Positions 1-9,027 are shown, counted from the stretch's first letter. The stretch is 64,000 bases of DNA from JBCBKU01 sp965267475 (GCA_965267475.1 OZ254079.1:1550001-1614000), one strand, 5' to 3'. Program-made: numbers and translations. Notes: a model not told the origin generated them from the letters alone.

Positions 1-318
1 GTCCTGAACCAACTCAGCGTGAGGGTAACGGCCGGTCTTAGGGGATTTTCCCTCTCTGAAAATGACAACGAAGCGCAATGCAGTCAGCCAATACTGTGTC
101 TTTTATTATTGAATTTTTGCAATGATTTACGTGATTTCAACGAGAAGTCTCCCGCAACCCTCACACGCAACTATACCGTCAGGGCAATTGGAACACCATA
201 TGTAGGTTCCGATCGGCCGCGCGCCCTAGAAAAGAGACATAGGCACCGGTTGCCGGCCAAAAGCTGACCTTGCGCGTAGCTGAACCCATTGGATGCGATA
301 TTCTGCGAACAGATTTGA
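1..318. other. Intergenic stretch at the window edge
   Basis: No convincing gene is visible. The short open frames here have no ribosome binding site and no recognisable protein composition. The downstream side is the 3' end of the large minus-strand gene that stops at 319. The true limits of this accessory region lie outside the window. Confidence 0.4.
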
Positions 319-3300
319 CTAGTGCCGCAGTCTCTTCCGTATGTTGGCTTCGGTGTCTTGGTGCTCAGCGTCGGCAAGATAGCCATCGCGCATTTCGCGG
401 AGGACCTTGGCCACCTTTGGATGGGTGAACTCCATCGCAGCAGCCCAAGTCTCATATTGCGCCGCTAACTCCCGTTCTTGGTTGCCACCCTCACCACGCC
501 AGTGCACTCCGCGCTGGTTGAATTTTCCAATGCGGAATCCTTCGCTCATCCTGCGATTGAGGGTTTGTTCCAGTGCGTCGCGAACTGGCTCACAGGGCCA
601 AACGCCGTCAGCGCCAGTCGGTGCCTTCGCTAGGAGTTGTCCTATTTGGCCATCACCTATGTCGACACGCGCCCAATCCCTAAAGAACCGTTGCGCCGCC
701 TCAATCCACTCAATTAGGTTCGCTGCCTTCAATTCACCATTTTCATCTCGGCCAGGCAACTTGTGCAGGCGATCAAGCAGTTTGTAGGCTTGCTCGGCTC
801 TGGCCTTTATCAACTCCTGATCCCCAGTCCTGAAAGTTTCAGGATCCTCTGCATCATCAGACCGCTTGAACACAAAGGCGACCGCCTGGGCGAACATCTC
901 TGGGTTGTCGTTTATTTGCTGTTCAAGGTTCGGGATGGAACCTTCTTCCCTCTCTAGCAACGCCAGATACCGAAATTCCAGCGTTGCCATCTCTGAGACA
1001 CCAATTTCTCCAGTCTTGTTCAGGTGTTTGAGAGCCTCTTTGATGGCGTAACCTTCCATGTGGTTCGCTCTGAAATCCTCCGATGATACGGCGGCCTGAC
1101 TCAGTATGCGATAAATCGTTCTTGGAGGGATTGCGGAGAGTTCAAACCTGATCAACTCAAAGGTCGCGCGTGGCCGCCCAACTTCGAGCAGGCGATCAAC
1201 AGCATAGTTCAATTCTCGCGGTGACTCACGCAAGAAACCAGGATTGACCTTTTGCCAGTATTCCGTGCTGGCGTTGTTGCCGAGGGTTTCGATGAATTCC
1301 CAGGTTTGGCTTCCGAATGGTGTCAGCAGCAGGAGTGGCAATAGCCGTGGGGGATCGGGTTGGTGCTTCAGCACGCCTAGAAGCTCAATCATGCTCCCGA
1401 GTTGATGAGTTCGGTGCAGCAAACCCGACAACAGCGCACGATCTTGATGCGACAGCTCAACTGGGTCATCTGTCATGACTTCATGAATCAGGCTCAGCCG
1501 CTCCTCTATTGAAGCAAGCACCTCGGCGGCGAACCACCCGACCTGGAAGGCGCCCTCGCCAACCCGTGCCAGCCGAACCAAACCGGAAACACCCTCGGAC
1601 TGGTAGATTTCGACTGTGGCAGCGCGGCGCGCCTCCGAAATTCGAGCATCCCGAGCTTGGCCGATTATATCCTCTTCATCGCCATCTAGCTCATCCGCAG
1701 ACCACTCGACCCAGTTTGTCAAGAACAACCAAGAATGCCTTTGTACGAGGTCGTTGGGTTGGAGCGCATCATATGCACGTTTCGCAGCCACGAGCGAATT
1801 GGCATTGTCTTTTTGCTCATTAGCCTGGTCTCTCTGCCTCCTTGCTCGCCGAGTCATCGTGTATCGACGCACTGTTTCACGCAGACTGGCCTTTTCAGCC
1901 TCGGTGGCTGATAGAGCCCATTCATCCACGAGTTTCCACACAGCTTCTTGGTCTTCGACCAAGAACGAGCTGGCACAACGAATTAGGTCGCCGAGCGTCT
2001 TTTCACTGTGGGGAGCCCAATCTAGAGCCAGATCGAGGGCCTTTCGGGACATTTGGTATCGTTCGTGGCCCGTAGCACCGTTGCCAAAGCCTTGAGCGTC
2101 GGGTCGCCACCGTGGCTTATGGTTTGGACTTGCCGAGCTATGCCCAGGATCGAATTGATCCACGCAGACTTTCCACGCAATCTCGGGATACTGTTTGACG
2201 AGGTATTCTAAGGCAGACACGCGACCCTCGATCGGGGCTGCGGTCTGCGGATACCAGAATCTAAAGAGGGAACCGAGTGAGTTGATCGGTTTGTTCACTA
2301 GGTTGTCATCCAGCTTCTTCTGCGAAAGCCTGGCCAGAACGTCGACAACCCTTACCAACCTCTCTGGTGCCCACGCGATACTTTCTAGCGCCCAGAGTAG
2401 ACCAGTTCTGGGGCTTGAGCCCCATAGTCCCCCGCCAGTTGGACGTACCACCTCAAACACGACAGGATTATCCTTGGCGAGATCATCTTCCAGTATGCTT
2501 AAGAACTCGTCTGGAGCAGCCTCTGCGTACATAGGAAGGTCGTGTGAATGCGCTTCAAGTGATCTACCGGTCAGTGGCGTCAGAAGCTTTCGGACTAGCC
2601 CAGAAACGCGGTGCGATGGTTCGAAACCAAGCCGATCTTGGAATAGCTCACGACCGTAGACAGCCAGTAGGACCAGAGTTTCTGAGATGCCTTCGCGTAA
2701 GGGGCCTGAGATTTCTCTTTTCTTGCCGTGAATGTTGGCCATCCAACGCTCATCCTCTGGCAAGTCTAGAGCTGGGTCATCTTCGCTCAGGACGAGTTCG
2801 GAGACCTCCAAAAACCGCTCGATGTCGGATTGAGAAATCTGCTTTCTTACGGCAAACAGGGCGTCAATCTTTGAGACGACGCCACGGTACGCTCCTACGC
2901 TCCAAACCGGTGAATCCTCTAAGTCCAGCAGTTCGAGCTGCCCGCTTTCTATTTCGTCATAGTCATCTTTGGAGCCCATCAGCTGTAGGACGTCTCGATC
3001 CGTCTTAGATCGGGAGTCCCAACTCCCTGCAAGCGCCACTGGGACCAAGAACCGAGCATATCTGGAATCTGTGCTCCAGCTTGGGGTTCGTATGGCCTCT
3101 GTTCTGGAGAGCCTACGCCGCAGCACGGTAACCGATCGACCCGACTCGTGACTGAGCCGGTCAATCTCGTCTCGATCGAACCCCATTTCGGACAAGGCGT
3201 TATTGAAGGCATCGTAGCTTAGTGTGCCAAGGGAAACGTCGGGATCGAGGCTGCTAATGTTCTTGGGCTGGACAATGATGCTCGGTACGCTGCCTCGATG

Positions 3301-4431
3301 CTGAGCTAGTTCTTGCTCCATCTCTGGGGACGCCACCACCGGGATGATCTTCGCATTTCGAGCAATCAAGGCTGGTAGGACGGCGGGTTCACTAAAGAGC
3401 ACCATTCGGTCCTTCAGCTCCCCTAGAGCTGCATCCGTGGCAACGGCGGCATCAAGGAAGGCCAAGCCCTCACCGCGGGAATCTGCCGAGATCGTCGCAG
3501 TCTCATTTGCCTTGAGCTTTTTTGCGATCTTTTGGGCGGCATCGCCCTTGAGAGCTTCGGAAAACAAGGAATGAACCAATGCTGGTTCGCAATCGGCTGA
3601 CCACGTTTTCCAATATGACCTTATCGCTGATGTACCTTTGGATGGTGCATGCGTCTCATTAGAGAACCAGACCTGCGTTGGTATGGATTGCTCCAACCAC
3701 TGCTCCAGATCACTTGCATCGAGCGCCCTAACATCCTTCCAATTCTGTTCGACTTGTCGCTGAGCAACCCATTCCTTCTTGCCAGCCCAACGCATAGTTG
3801 TGACGAACACAAATGTCGTCTGCAGACGCTCCTCTTCCGGGAGCTTGAGGCTCTTTTTGTAGTCTTTGTCTGCTTTTGGCTTTGGTTCTCTGTTGGTGCC
3901 GAATTCCCAGCCAGATTTGCCGCTTGGAACCCAGGGGTTGCCGGATGGAATGTCAGTGGTCCCATCCCAGCCGGGGCGCTCGCTGTCATCATTGGCAGGG
4001 AAATCGATCCGGGTGACTTCGTTGACTGTTGAGTTCACTAGCCGCCGTAGGAAGACAGCCAGTCTGCTACGAGACGCTATCCGGCCCTTGCCCCAGTCTT
4101 CGATATCAGTTGACGTGATGTTGAGAAAGGTCGGCACAAATGACTTGGTCGTCTCCGCCTTCACTTGGGCGTCGGTATCAAGCGCTTCCAAAGATGCTTG
4201 TCTCCGCAGAAGGTCTTCGGCGCTTGACGTGGACGAAAATGCCCGCTCCAACCGCTGTGCCATTTCCGGTGATAGCGACGCGTTTCCATTGAGAAGGTTC
4301 GACAAAGCCGGACGGCCAACTCCTAGGAGTTTTGCGGCTCTGGTTACGCTCATTCCGTCTGGAATGACCTCTTTACGAATGTATTCTCCAATGTGTTTCG
4401 ACATTTTCTTGCCGTTGCGCGCGAGAGCCAT
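319..4431 (-). CDS. Large HTH / nuclease-like / degenerate NTPase and helical-repeat protein, putative antiphage factor
   Basis: The gene encodes about 1370 residues. The N-terminus is a HigA/XRE-type helix-turn-helix (MSVTRAAKLLGVGRPALSNL). It is followed by a segment with GWDG, GNPWVP and WEFGTNREPKPKA, whose acidic-acidic-lysine spacing resembles a PD-(D/E)xK nuclease fold. Next comes a region that looks like a P-loop NTPase with a degraded Walker A (TISADSRGEG). The remaining ~800 residues are helical and look like a repeat scaffold. I recognise no named family; the architecture resembles STAND-like defence proteins (inference). The open frame extends to 4491, but the promoter lies at about 4463-4491, so the start is probably ATG 4431 or ATG 4404, the latter directly at the HTH domain (MSKHIGEYIRKE). 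It stands alone, just left of the tRNA-Gly island. Confidence 0.7.
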   Translation of the reverse strand: MALARNGKKMSKHIGEYIRKEVIPDGMSVTRAAKLLGVGRPALSNLLNGNASLSPEMAQRLERAFSSTSSAEDLLRRQASLEALDTDAQVKAETTKSFVPTFLNITSTDIEDWGKGRIASRSRLAVFLRRLVNSTVNEVTRIDFPANDDSERPGWDGTTDIPSGNPWVPSGKSGWEFGTNREPKPKADKDYKKSLKLPEEERLQTTFVFVTTMRWAGKKEWVAQRQVEQNWKDVRALDASDLEQWLEQSIPTQVWFSNETHAPSKGTSAIRSYWKTWSADCEPALVHSLFSEALKGDAAQKIAKKLKANETATISADSRGEGLAFLDAAVATDAALGELKDRMVLFSEPAVLPALIARNAKIIPVVASPEMEQELAQHRGSVPSIIVQPKNISSLDPDVSLGTLSYDAFNNALSEMGFDRDEIDRLSHESGRSVTVLRRRLSRTEAIRTPSWSTDSRYARFLVPVALAGSWDSRSKTDRDVLQLMGSKDDYDEIESGQLELLDLEDSPVWSVGAYRGVVSKIDALFAVRKQISQSDIERFLEVSELVLSEDDPALDLPEDERWMANIHGKKREISGPLREGISETLVLLAVYGRELFQDRLGFEPSHRVSGLVRKLLTPLTGRSLEAHSHDLPMYAEAAPDEFLSILEDDLAKDNPVVFEVVRPTGGGLWGSSPRTGLLWALESIAWAPERLVRVVDVLARLSQKKLDDNLVNKPINSLGSLFRFWYPQTAAPIEGRVSALEYLVKQYPEIAWKVCVDQFDPGHSSASPNHKPRWRPDAQGFGNGATGHERYQMSRKALDLALDWAPHSEKTLGDLIRCASSFLVEDQEAVWKLVDEWALSATEAEKASLRETVRRYTMTRRARRQRDQANEQKDNANSLVAAKRAYDALQPNDLVQRHSWLFLTNWVEWSADELDGDEEDIIGQARDARISEARRAATVEIYQSEGVSGLVRLARVGEGAFQVGWFAAEVLASIEERLSLIHEVMTDDPVELSHQDRALLSGLLHRTHQLGSMIELLGVLKHQPDPPRLLPLLLLTPFGSQTWEFIETLGNNASTEYWQKVNPGFLRESPRELNYAVDRLLEVGRPRATFELIRFELSAIPPRTIYRILSQAAVSSEDFRANHMEGYAIKEALKHLNKTGEIGVSEMATLEFRYLALLEREEGSIPNLEQQINDNPEMFAQAVAFVFKRSDDAEDPETFRTGDQELIKARAEQAYKLLDRLHKLPGRDENGELKAANLIEWIEAAQRFFRDWARVDIGDGQIGQLLAKAPTGADGVWPCEPVRDALEQTLNRRMSEGFRIGKFNQRGVHWRGEGGNQERELAAQYETWAAAMEFTHPKVAKVLREMRDGYLADAEHQDTEANIRKRLRH

Positions 4432-4462
4432 AACCCACCATCGACATTGCTTACATAAAAGC

Positions 4463-4491
4463 ATTGTATTGTGTAGCGCTACACGATACAA
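4463..4491 (-). promoter_or_regulatory. Promoter with embedded palindromic operator for the HTH protein
   Basis: On the minus strand a -35 box TTGTAT (4486-4491) and a -10 box TACAAT (4463-4468) are separated by exactly 17 bases. The spacer holds the perfect 14-bp palindrome GTGTAGCGCTACAC (4471-4484), and the symmetry extends to 4467-4488 with one mismatched pair. A palindrome between -35 and -10 upstream of a gene whose product begins with a HigA-like HTH suggests direct autorepression (inference). It also argues that translation cannot start at 4491. Confidence 0.65.
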
Positions 4492-4539
4492 GCAGATATC
4501 CGACTTTTCTCGCCAAGACCGATAGGGAGGCGATTCTGG

Positions 4540-4761
4540 TTGGCCCAGTCTCGAGTGTTCACCAGCCAGAGGGTAGCGATGACTTGGATGGAGCTGATTT
4601 CCGAAGCAGAGTTGACGTTCGGCTTTGTCAACGGTCAGGGCTTGGGCTCCTTGCTTCTTGCAGTTGTACTATTGGCCTTCATTTACAGGCAAAAAAATAC
4701 TACTCGGATCCCAATGAAATTGGCGAGACAGTTAACATTGTTGATTGGGCGACAACGCTGA
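4540..4761 (+). CDS. Possible small membrane protein, unknown
   Basis: A 73-codon frame with one hydrophobic segment (LGSLLLAVVLLAFIY, about residues 36-50) flanked by charged residues. It has no clear Shine-Dalgarno sequence, no recognised family, and sits alone between the large HTH-protein promoter and the tRNA-Gly remnant. It could be a chance frame. Confidence 0.2.
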   Translation: MAQSRVFTSQRVAMTWMELISEAELTFGFVNGQGLGSLLLAVVLLAFIYRQKNTTRIPMKLARQLTLLIGRQR

Positions 4762-4950
4762 AGTCTGACCATCCTGCCGACTGACGGTTCAAGCTCAACA
4801 TCCGACACCCGGCGTTGCTCGAACCTGAAATTTGGGTGATTTGAACAACGAGGATCGGTGCAAACTCCCGTTCGAGCATCTAAAAGCACAAGGCAATTGC
4901 ACCAACATGAATGGCAGCTCTTCAAAGGGTCGTCCAGCTACTTCGCGCTT

Positions 4951-5112
4951 GCAACGAAGGTCAGCTTCCCGCCCTCTATGACCAAGGCCTTGTTTCGTCC
5001 TACAGCCGTTGAGCAGAGGCTTGACGGGTGGTCGCGATCGTCGGACGATAGTGCGCTCAGCTCTTGGCCCGCTTGACGTGAAGCGGTGCTTCGCATACCC
5101 CCATAGCTCTGA
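4951..5112 (+). repeat. Left copy of tRNA-Gly upstream region (imperfect direct repeat)
   Basis: This stretch matches 45871-46034 at roughly three quarters to four fifths of positions by eye. Both begin GCAACGAAGG or GCAGCGAAGG, contain GCTCTTGGCCCGCTTGACGT, and run into a tRNA-Gly 5' half. It includes the likely tRNA promoter (-35 TTGACG). It is probably the resident upstream region of the interrupted tRNA gene, with the right copy brought in or duplicated by the island. Confidence 0.7.
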
Positions 5113-5153
5113 GCGGGCGTTGTGTAGTGGTAAGACCTTAGCCTTCCAAGCTA
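5113..5153 (+). pseudogene. Truncated tRNA-Gly(TCC), 5' half; left attachment junction
   Basis: These 41 bases are identical to the first 41 bases of the intact tRNA-Gly at 46035-46108 (acceptor 5' strand, D arm, anticodon stem-loop). Identity ends right after CTTCCAAGCTA; the T arm and acceptor 3' strand are missing. The gene is split inside the anticodon arm, 126 bases before the integrase start. The segment CTTCCAAGCTA (5143-5153) is shared with 46065-46075 and 46202-46212, so it is the probable crossover core. Confidence 0.85.
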
Positions 5154-5161
5154 GTTGGGTC

Positions 5162-5251
5162 GGTATCACCTAGTATCACTGAGTAGCTAAGAGCCTCATT
5201 TCGTTTTTATAATTGTCGCGCCGGGTATCACACGGTATCATCAAATATCAT
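5162..5251 (+). repeat. Integrase arm-type binding site cluster (GGTATCA repeats)
   Basis: Five copies of (G)GTATCA or a close variant lie between the attachment core and the integrase gene: 5162-5169, 5172-5179, 5223-5231, 5234-5241 and a variant AATATCAT at 5244-5251. All are in the same orientation. Short direct repeats next to an attachment core are typical of the arm sites bound by the N-terminal domain of tyrosine integrases. The last copies overlap the likely int promoter region, so binding could also regulate the integrase gene (inference). Confidence 0.55.
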
Positions 5252-5279
5252 GTAGTTTCCTGCAAAATACCTACAAAAA

Positions 5280-6371
5280 ATGCCCAAGCTTACCGAGACC
5301 TATGTCCGCAAACTGTCGCCTTCGGCTGTCGGAACGGCCAAGTATTGGGACAGCGAGATCAAGGGGCTTGGGATCTTTGTCGGGAAGCGTTCGAAGACTT
5401 GGTACTTTCAAAAGGACGTGGGTGGACAGACACGCCGCGTGATGCTCGGGCGCCATCCTTTGATCGGAGCCACAGCGGCGCGTCAGACTGCATTGGGATA
5501 TGCGCTGGAATGGGGCAGGGGATCCGGACGCGTCGCCCAAATCGGGCCACCGACGCTCGCAGACGCAACCGATACCTACCTCGCACGACCCAAGCTTCGG
5601 TCAGAGGCGCATAAGAACGGAGTGAGACGGCAGTTCGAAGTCCATCTCAAAGACTGGATGGGGTTACCGCTTGATGAAATCACCAAGAGGATGGTCGCTG
5701 ATCGCCATCACCAATTGTCCGATCGACCATCCACAGCCAACCACACGTTGAAGTATTTTCGAACTGTCTGGAACCATGCCCGCCGAACGTATGACTTGCC
5801 GGAGTGTCCTACGATGGCTGTTGAGTGGTGCGAAGAGAGGCCAAGCGGCAAGATCATCGAAGACCTTGCGGCATGGCGCACCGTAATCGAAGGGCTCCGC
5901 AATCCAATACACACGGTCTTCTACGAGTTCCTTCTGTTTACGGGCCTCCGAAAGACCGAGGCACTGACGTTGACATGGGCCAATGTGAAAGAAGACCTTA
6001 TCCATCTTCCCATGACGAAGAACGGCCGCAGCTTTGATCTCCCTATTGTGCAAATGCATCACGAGATCCTGGCTCCGCTTCAGAACCTCAGCCGGGACTG
6101 GGTTTTCCCCTCCCCAAAGGGTCAAGCAGGTCACATCACGCAACCGTCCCGCATCGCATGGAGCCCACACGCTCATCGCCGTACCTTTGCGACTGTCGCG
6201 GTAGAGGCTGGGCTCCTGGAAGAAGTGGTCGGGCGCCTTCTGAACCACACACCGCTCTCTGTCACTGGACAAAGGTACACACGTCCCTCTCTAGACGCCC
6301 TAAGGCCCGCCATGAATACTGTGTGTCAGGAGATGGTGGTACGAACGCGAAACGAAAGTGACCGAGAGTAA
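5280..6371 (+). CDS. int: Tyrosine recombinase / island integrase
   Basis: The 363-residue protein has the layout of tRNA-targeting island integrases. An N-terminal arm-binding domain (DUF4102-like, LSPSAVGTAKYWDSEIKGLG) is followed by a SAM-like core-binding domain. The catalytic domain (about 180-340) shows the first active-site Arg in FTGLRKTEALTL, H-x-x-R in HAHRRTFATVA, and the tyrosine region GQRYTRPS. It would catalyse site-specific integration and excision at the tRNA-Gly anticodon arm. It starts at ATG 5280, directly inside the left attachment junction and downstream of the GTATCA repeats. Its 3' end overlaps the next gene by 14 bases. Length and active-site residues look complete, so the enzyme could be functional. 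Confidence 0.92.
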   Translation: MPKLTETYVRKLSPSAVGTAKYWDSEIKGLGIFVGKRSKTWYFQKDVGGQTRRVMLGRHPLIGATAARQTALGYALEWGRGSGRVAQIGPPTLADATDTYLARPKLRSEAHKNGVRRQFEVHLKDWMGLPLDEITKRMVADRHHQLSDRPSTANHTLKYFRTVWNHARRTYDLPECPTMAVEWCEERPSGKIIEDLAAWRTVIEGLRNPIHTVFYEFLLFTGLRKTEALTLTWANVKEDLIHLPMTKNGRSFDLPIVQMHHEILAPLQNLSRDWVFPSPKGQAGHITQPSRIAWSPHAHRRTFATVAVEAGLLEEVVGRLLNHTPLSVTGQRYTRPSLDALRPAMNTVCQEMVVRTRNESDRE

Positions 6372-7398
6372 ACCAGATACACAATACTTTAAAATGGTTG
6401 CTACCAGCGACATCGAGGTCGATGGCAATCCGATCGAGTCCGGGAGGCGCTTTGCAATACCTGAGGCAAGGGCACTCGAGATGTTTCTTGATCAATCCGC
6501 GAGGCTCTTTGGTGGTCAACAAAACCCGCCTTTAGCGTTCTTGACTGCGGCGATGGCTCAGGTGGATTTTCTAGACCATATCGGACCGTTGTGTGTTGCC
6601 GAAAGTACAATCGCACGGTTCGAAGAAAACGTTTTGGCGCACGGGCAACGGAGGTCAGCAATTGCTGGCTGTGCGTTACATTGGATGCGGGATCGAGCTG
6701 CATTGAACTCGGCATTCAGAGAAGAATTGGCGAAGCAAGCGCCATCCTTTTTTGACCATGCTTCTCAACTTGAGAGTTGCTGGGACGCAAGACTCAAAAC
6801 GGCGCAGCCTAAAAGCTCCCAACGGAAACTGACTGAAGAGGAGCAGCTCGAGAAAGGCTATGTTCCATCCGCACGCTCCACCAGCAAGACCCGATGGCGC
6901 GACGGGCACCACTCGCACACCTATTACTATATTCACGTCGGGGTTCAGTGGGCGGACTATCGGAGGGGACTACGACAACTCGAACGGTTAATCGATAGTC
7001 AAATGCTGGAGGCATTCAACGACGGTAGGATATTGGCATGTTACAAGGAGACAGGCTGGACCCTAGAACCTCCCTGGGCATACAAACGGTTTAGCCGGAC
7101 TCCCAGATTTCCGCGCGGAACCTACTTTTTGTTTTCCCGTGACATTCCGAAGCAGTGGTTTCCGATAAGCACTCAGCTTCGCGGAGAGACGCGCAAGCGA
7201 GCCATCGAAAAGACGAAAAGGGAAATCGAACGGAGGTATCAGTTGCAAGCGCCAAACCACAAGGGCGTCAAAAAAGATATTGTAGTCAAACAGGTAGCAA
7301 GCGCGTTGGGTTACTCGGTTTCATTGGTAACAGCCGCCTGGAAAGAAGCAGACATACCCGCGTGGCGTATGAGGGGGCGCCGCAAACAATCGCGCTAA
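6358..7398 (+). CDS. Unknown island protein downstream of integrase, C-terminal HTH-like
   Basis: A 346-residue soluble protein. The frame opens with GTG at 6358, overlapping the integrase gene, which suggests translational coupling; an ATG at 6393 is an alternative start. I recognise no family. The basic C-terminus (IVVKQVASALGYSVSLVTAAWKE...) reads like a helix-turn-helix, and the centre is Arg/Lys-rich. Its position between the integrase and AlpA-like genes suggests a role in island maintenance or transfer, but that is guilt by association only. Confidence 0.65.
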   Translation: MTESKPDTQYFKMVATSDIEVDGNPIESGRRFAIPEARALEMFLDQSARLFGGQQNPPLAFLTAAMAQVDFLDHIGPLCVAESTIARFEENVLAHGQRRSAIAGCALHWMRDRAALNSAFREELAKQAPSFFDHASQLESCWDARLKTAQPKSSQRKLTEEEQLEKGYVPSARSTSKTRWRDGHHSHTYYYIHVGVQWADYRRGLRQLERLIDSQMLEAFNDGRILACYKETGWTLEPPWAYKRFSRTPRFPRGTYFLFSRDIPKQWFPISTQLRGETRKRAIEKTKREIERRYQLQAPNHKGVKKDIVVKQVASALGYSVSLVTAAWKEADIPAWRMRGRRKQSR

Positions 7399-7510
7399 AG
7401 GAAGGCCAGATCGTCCTTTGAATTTGATTCAGTTCAGTTGCGACAACTCACAGTTTTTGTAGGTTGCCCGGTCCGTCACTGTCGTACTCGAGGCAACTTG
7501 GTGAGAACCC

Positions 7511-7723
7511 ATGCAATCCTACGACAAAGACTACCTTTTGACCCGTCAGGACGTTCAAGACCTGTTTGGGATTTCGAAACGATATTTGGAAATCGCGGAC
7601 CTGAAGGGGGTGGGCCCGCGTCGAGTAAAGCTCGGAAGATCTGTACGATATCGAGTCCGCGACATTCGAGAATTCATTGAACAGCATTCCTGTTCATTGA
7701 GCGCGAAGGTCAGCGAGCGATGA
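7511..7723 (+). CDS. AlpA/excisionase-like MerR-type HTH protein
   Basis: A 70-residue protein with a winged-helix DNA-binding domain of the HTH_17/AlpA type: LLTRQDVQDLFGISKRYLEIA, then a wing-like VKLGRSVRYRVRDIREFIEQ. Such small proteins next to tyrosine integrases act as recombination directionality factors or as activators of int. It overlaps the next gene by 4 bases (ATGA), so the two are probably co-translated. Its position 1.1 kb after the integrase supports a role in excision control (inference). Confidence 0.8.
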   Translation: MQSYDKDYLLTRQDVQDLFGISKRYLEIADLKGVGPRRVKLGRSVRYRVRDIREFIEQHSCSLSAKVSER

Positions 7724-8415
7724 CCCGCCCGCTTGGTCTGGCAGGACAGTGGGCGACTATGCTCCATTGGGTTCGCGCCGAAGAGCGTTTAGGGGCGGCT
7801 GACCTCAAGGTCCTTTTCGAGCTCCTTCAACACCAGTGTCCGACTACCGGCAAATGTGATCCATCTCACGAACGGATAGCGGGCCTGACCGGTGTTTCAA
7901 GGCGGACTGTCGTGAGCTCCACAAACAAACTCATAGCTATCGGTGCGATTGAAGACAGTCGGAGACGATCAGGCCGAAGCAACGTGTACCGTTTCAAGTT
8001 CCTCGATCTAAAGACGGTTGCTCGTGAAACGGAAAGACGTGTGAAGTTTCAGTGCAGTGGATGCGCAATCTCGGCTGGAAAACATGTGCAACCCGCTTCT
8101 CACCAAAAGGAATCAGAAAAAGAACAGGAAAATCGATCACGGCAAGCCTCGACAAATGAGCGAAAGAACTTTGCGGTATGGCGTCGCCTTAACGCTATCC
8201 AAAAGCTGAAAGGCCAAGGCCAAGCTAAGAAAGAACAGGATATCGAAAACAGGTTGGTTCGGGAGATGAAAAAGCTAGGTCTCGGGTATGAACAGCTCAT
8301 CATGATGCCCTACGAGCAGGTCGAGGGCATAAAGCGTAAGCTGGCCAACAAAGAGATCGCAATAGACGAGGCTGTCGCAATGGTTTTAGACTACCTCGAC
8401 GAATTGACTGGCTAA
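7720..8415 (+). CDS. HTH-domain protein (HTH_36, replication-initiator-like)
   Basis: A 231-residue protein whose N-terminal half carries a winged HTH (DPSHERIAGLTGVSRRTVVSSTNKLIAIGAIE) like those of plasmid or phage replication and helper proteins. The C-terminal half is highly charged and probably coiled (KGQGQAKKEQDIENRLVREMKKLG). It starts inside the stop codon of the AlpA-like gene. It may regulate island genes or act in replication of an excised circle; the sequence does not decide between these. Confidence 0.7.
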   Translation: MTRPLGLAGQWATMLHWVRAEERLGAADLKVLFELLQHQCPTTGKCDPSHERIAGLTGVSRRTVVSSTNKLIAIGAIEDSRRRSGRSNVYRFKFLDLKTVARETERRVKFQCSGCAISAGKHVQPASHQKESEKEQENRSRQASTNERKNFAVWRRLNAIQKLKGQGQAKKEQDIENRLVREMKKLGLGYEQLIMMPYEQVEGIKRKLANKEIAIDEAVAMVLDYLDELTG

Positions 8416-9027
8416 CCGCCATGATCCACGCTTAGGGATCCGGACTTCAGGCCTGCAGCATGGTCCGAACTTGTAGCGGATCTCGCCGGGTCCTTTTGAG
8501 CGCCGATTGTATACGGTGCGGCGGAGCATGTCGGTTTTGCCATTGCGGATTTTTCGAAGGCTGCAACCTGCAACGAAGGTTGCATTGGATCTATTGAGAA
8601 CAAGACCGCCCGCCTCAGGAAAGTTGCTTCGCGGATGTAGATCAGAGGTTGTGTTTTCGATGCCCTTCGAAAATTTGACCGAAGGCACCAATTGCCAACG
8701 AATGCCAGGCAATTTGGGAAAACGAAGAATCGTTGACCGGGCAATTATTCGGCAAATCCCATCACAAGACCTTCACAATCAGAGGAAGACTCCCATAGAC
8801 CCGATGCGGCCTGTGGATTTTTGAACTTGGAAACACATTGTTTCCTTTCACATATCGAACTGAGAAAACGCATAGAGCTGAGAGTATTGGCCTTCAGATT
8901 GTTCATGTTTGCAGTTCACTCGCCCCAAAAGTGAACAATCTGGGGTGGTTTTTCTCCACAGTTTGTTGCCGGAATGTGAGTAATTCGTACCGGTCAACGG
9001 TAAGTGTTTAGATTATCGGGGGTTACA
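8416..9027. other. Intergenic region upstream of the RHS toxin gene
   Basis: About 600 bases without a convincing gene; overlapping short frames on both strands look like shadows. It holds a hairpin at 8562-8584 (TGCAACCT / AGGTTGCA, 7-base loop) and, nearer the toxin gene, the overlapping inverted repeats listed separately. It is probably a regulatory and junction region between the integration module and the toxin cargo. Confidence 0.4.
8895..8942 (+). promoter_or_regulatory. Overlapping inverted repeats upstream of the RHS gene (possible operator or leader switch)
   Basis: CAGATTGTTCA (8895-8905) pairs perfectly with TGAACAATCTG (8932-8942). Inside the same segment GTTCACT (8914-8920) pairs with AGTGAAC (8930-8936). 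Both alternatives use the same TGAAC bases, so they exclude each other. The segment lies 85 bases before the toxin start. It could be a protein operator or an RNA leader. Confidence 0.45.

Noticed and set aside
5162..5251. Possible CRISPR array
   Set aside because: The repeats are only 7-8 bases long and irregularly spaced, so they fit integrase sites and not CRISPR; no cas genes are present anywhere in the window.
8507..8824. 105-codon plus-strand frame, with overlapping minus-strand frames
   Set aside because: No ribosome binding site, no domain-like composition, and similar-length frames on the other strand show this is non-coding DNA.
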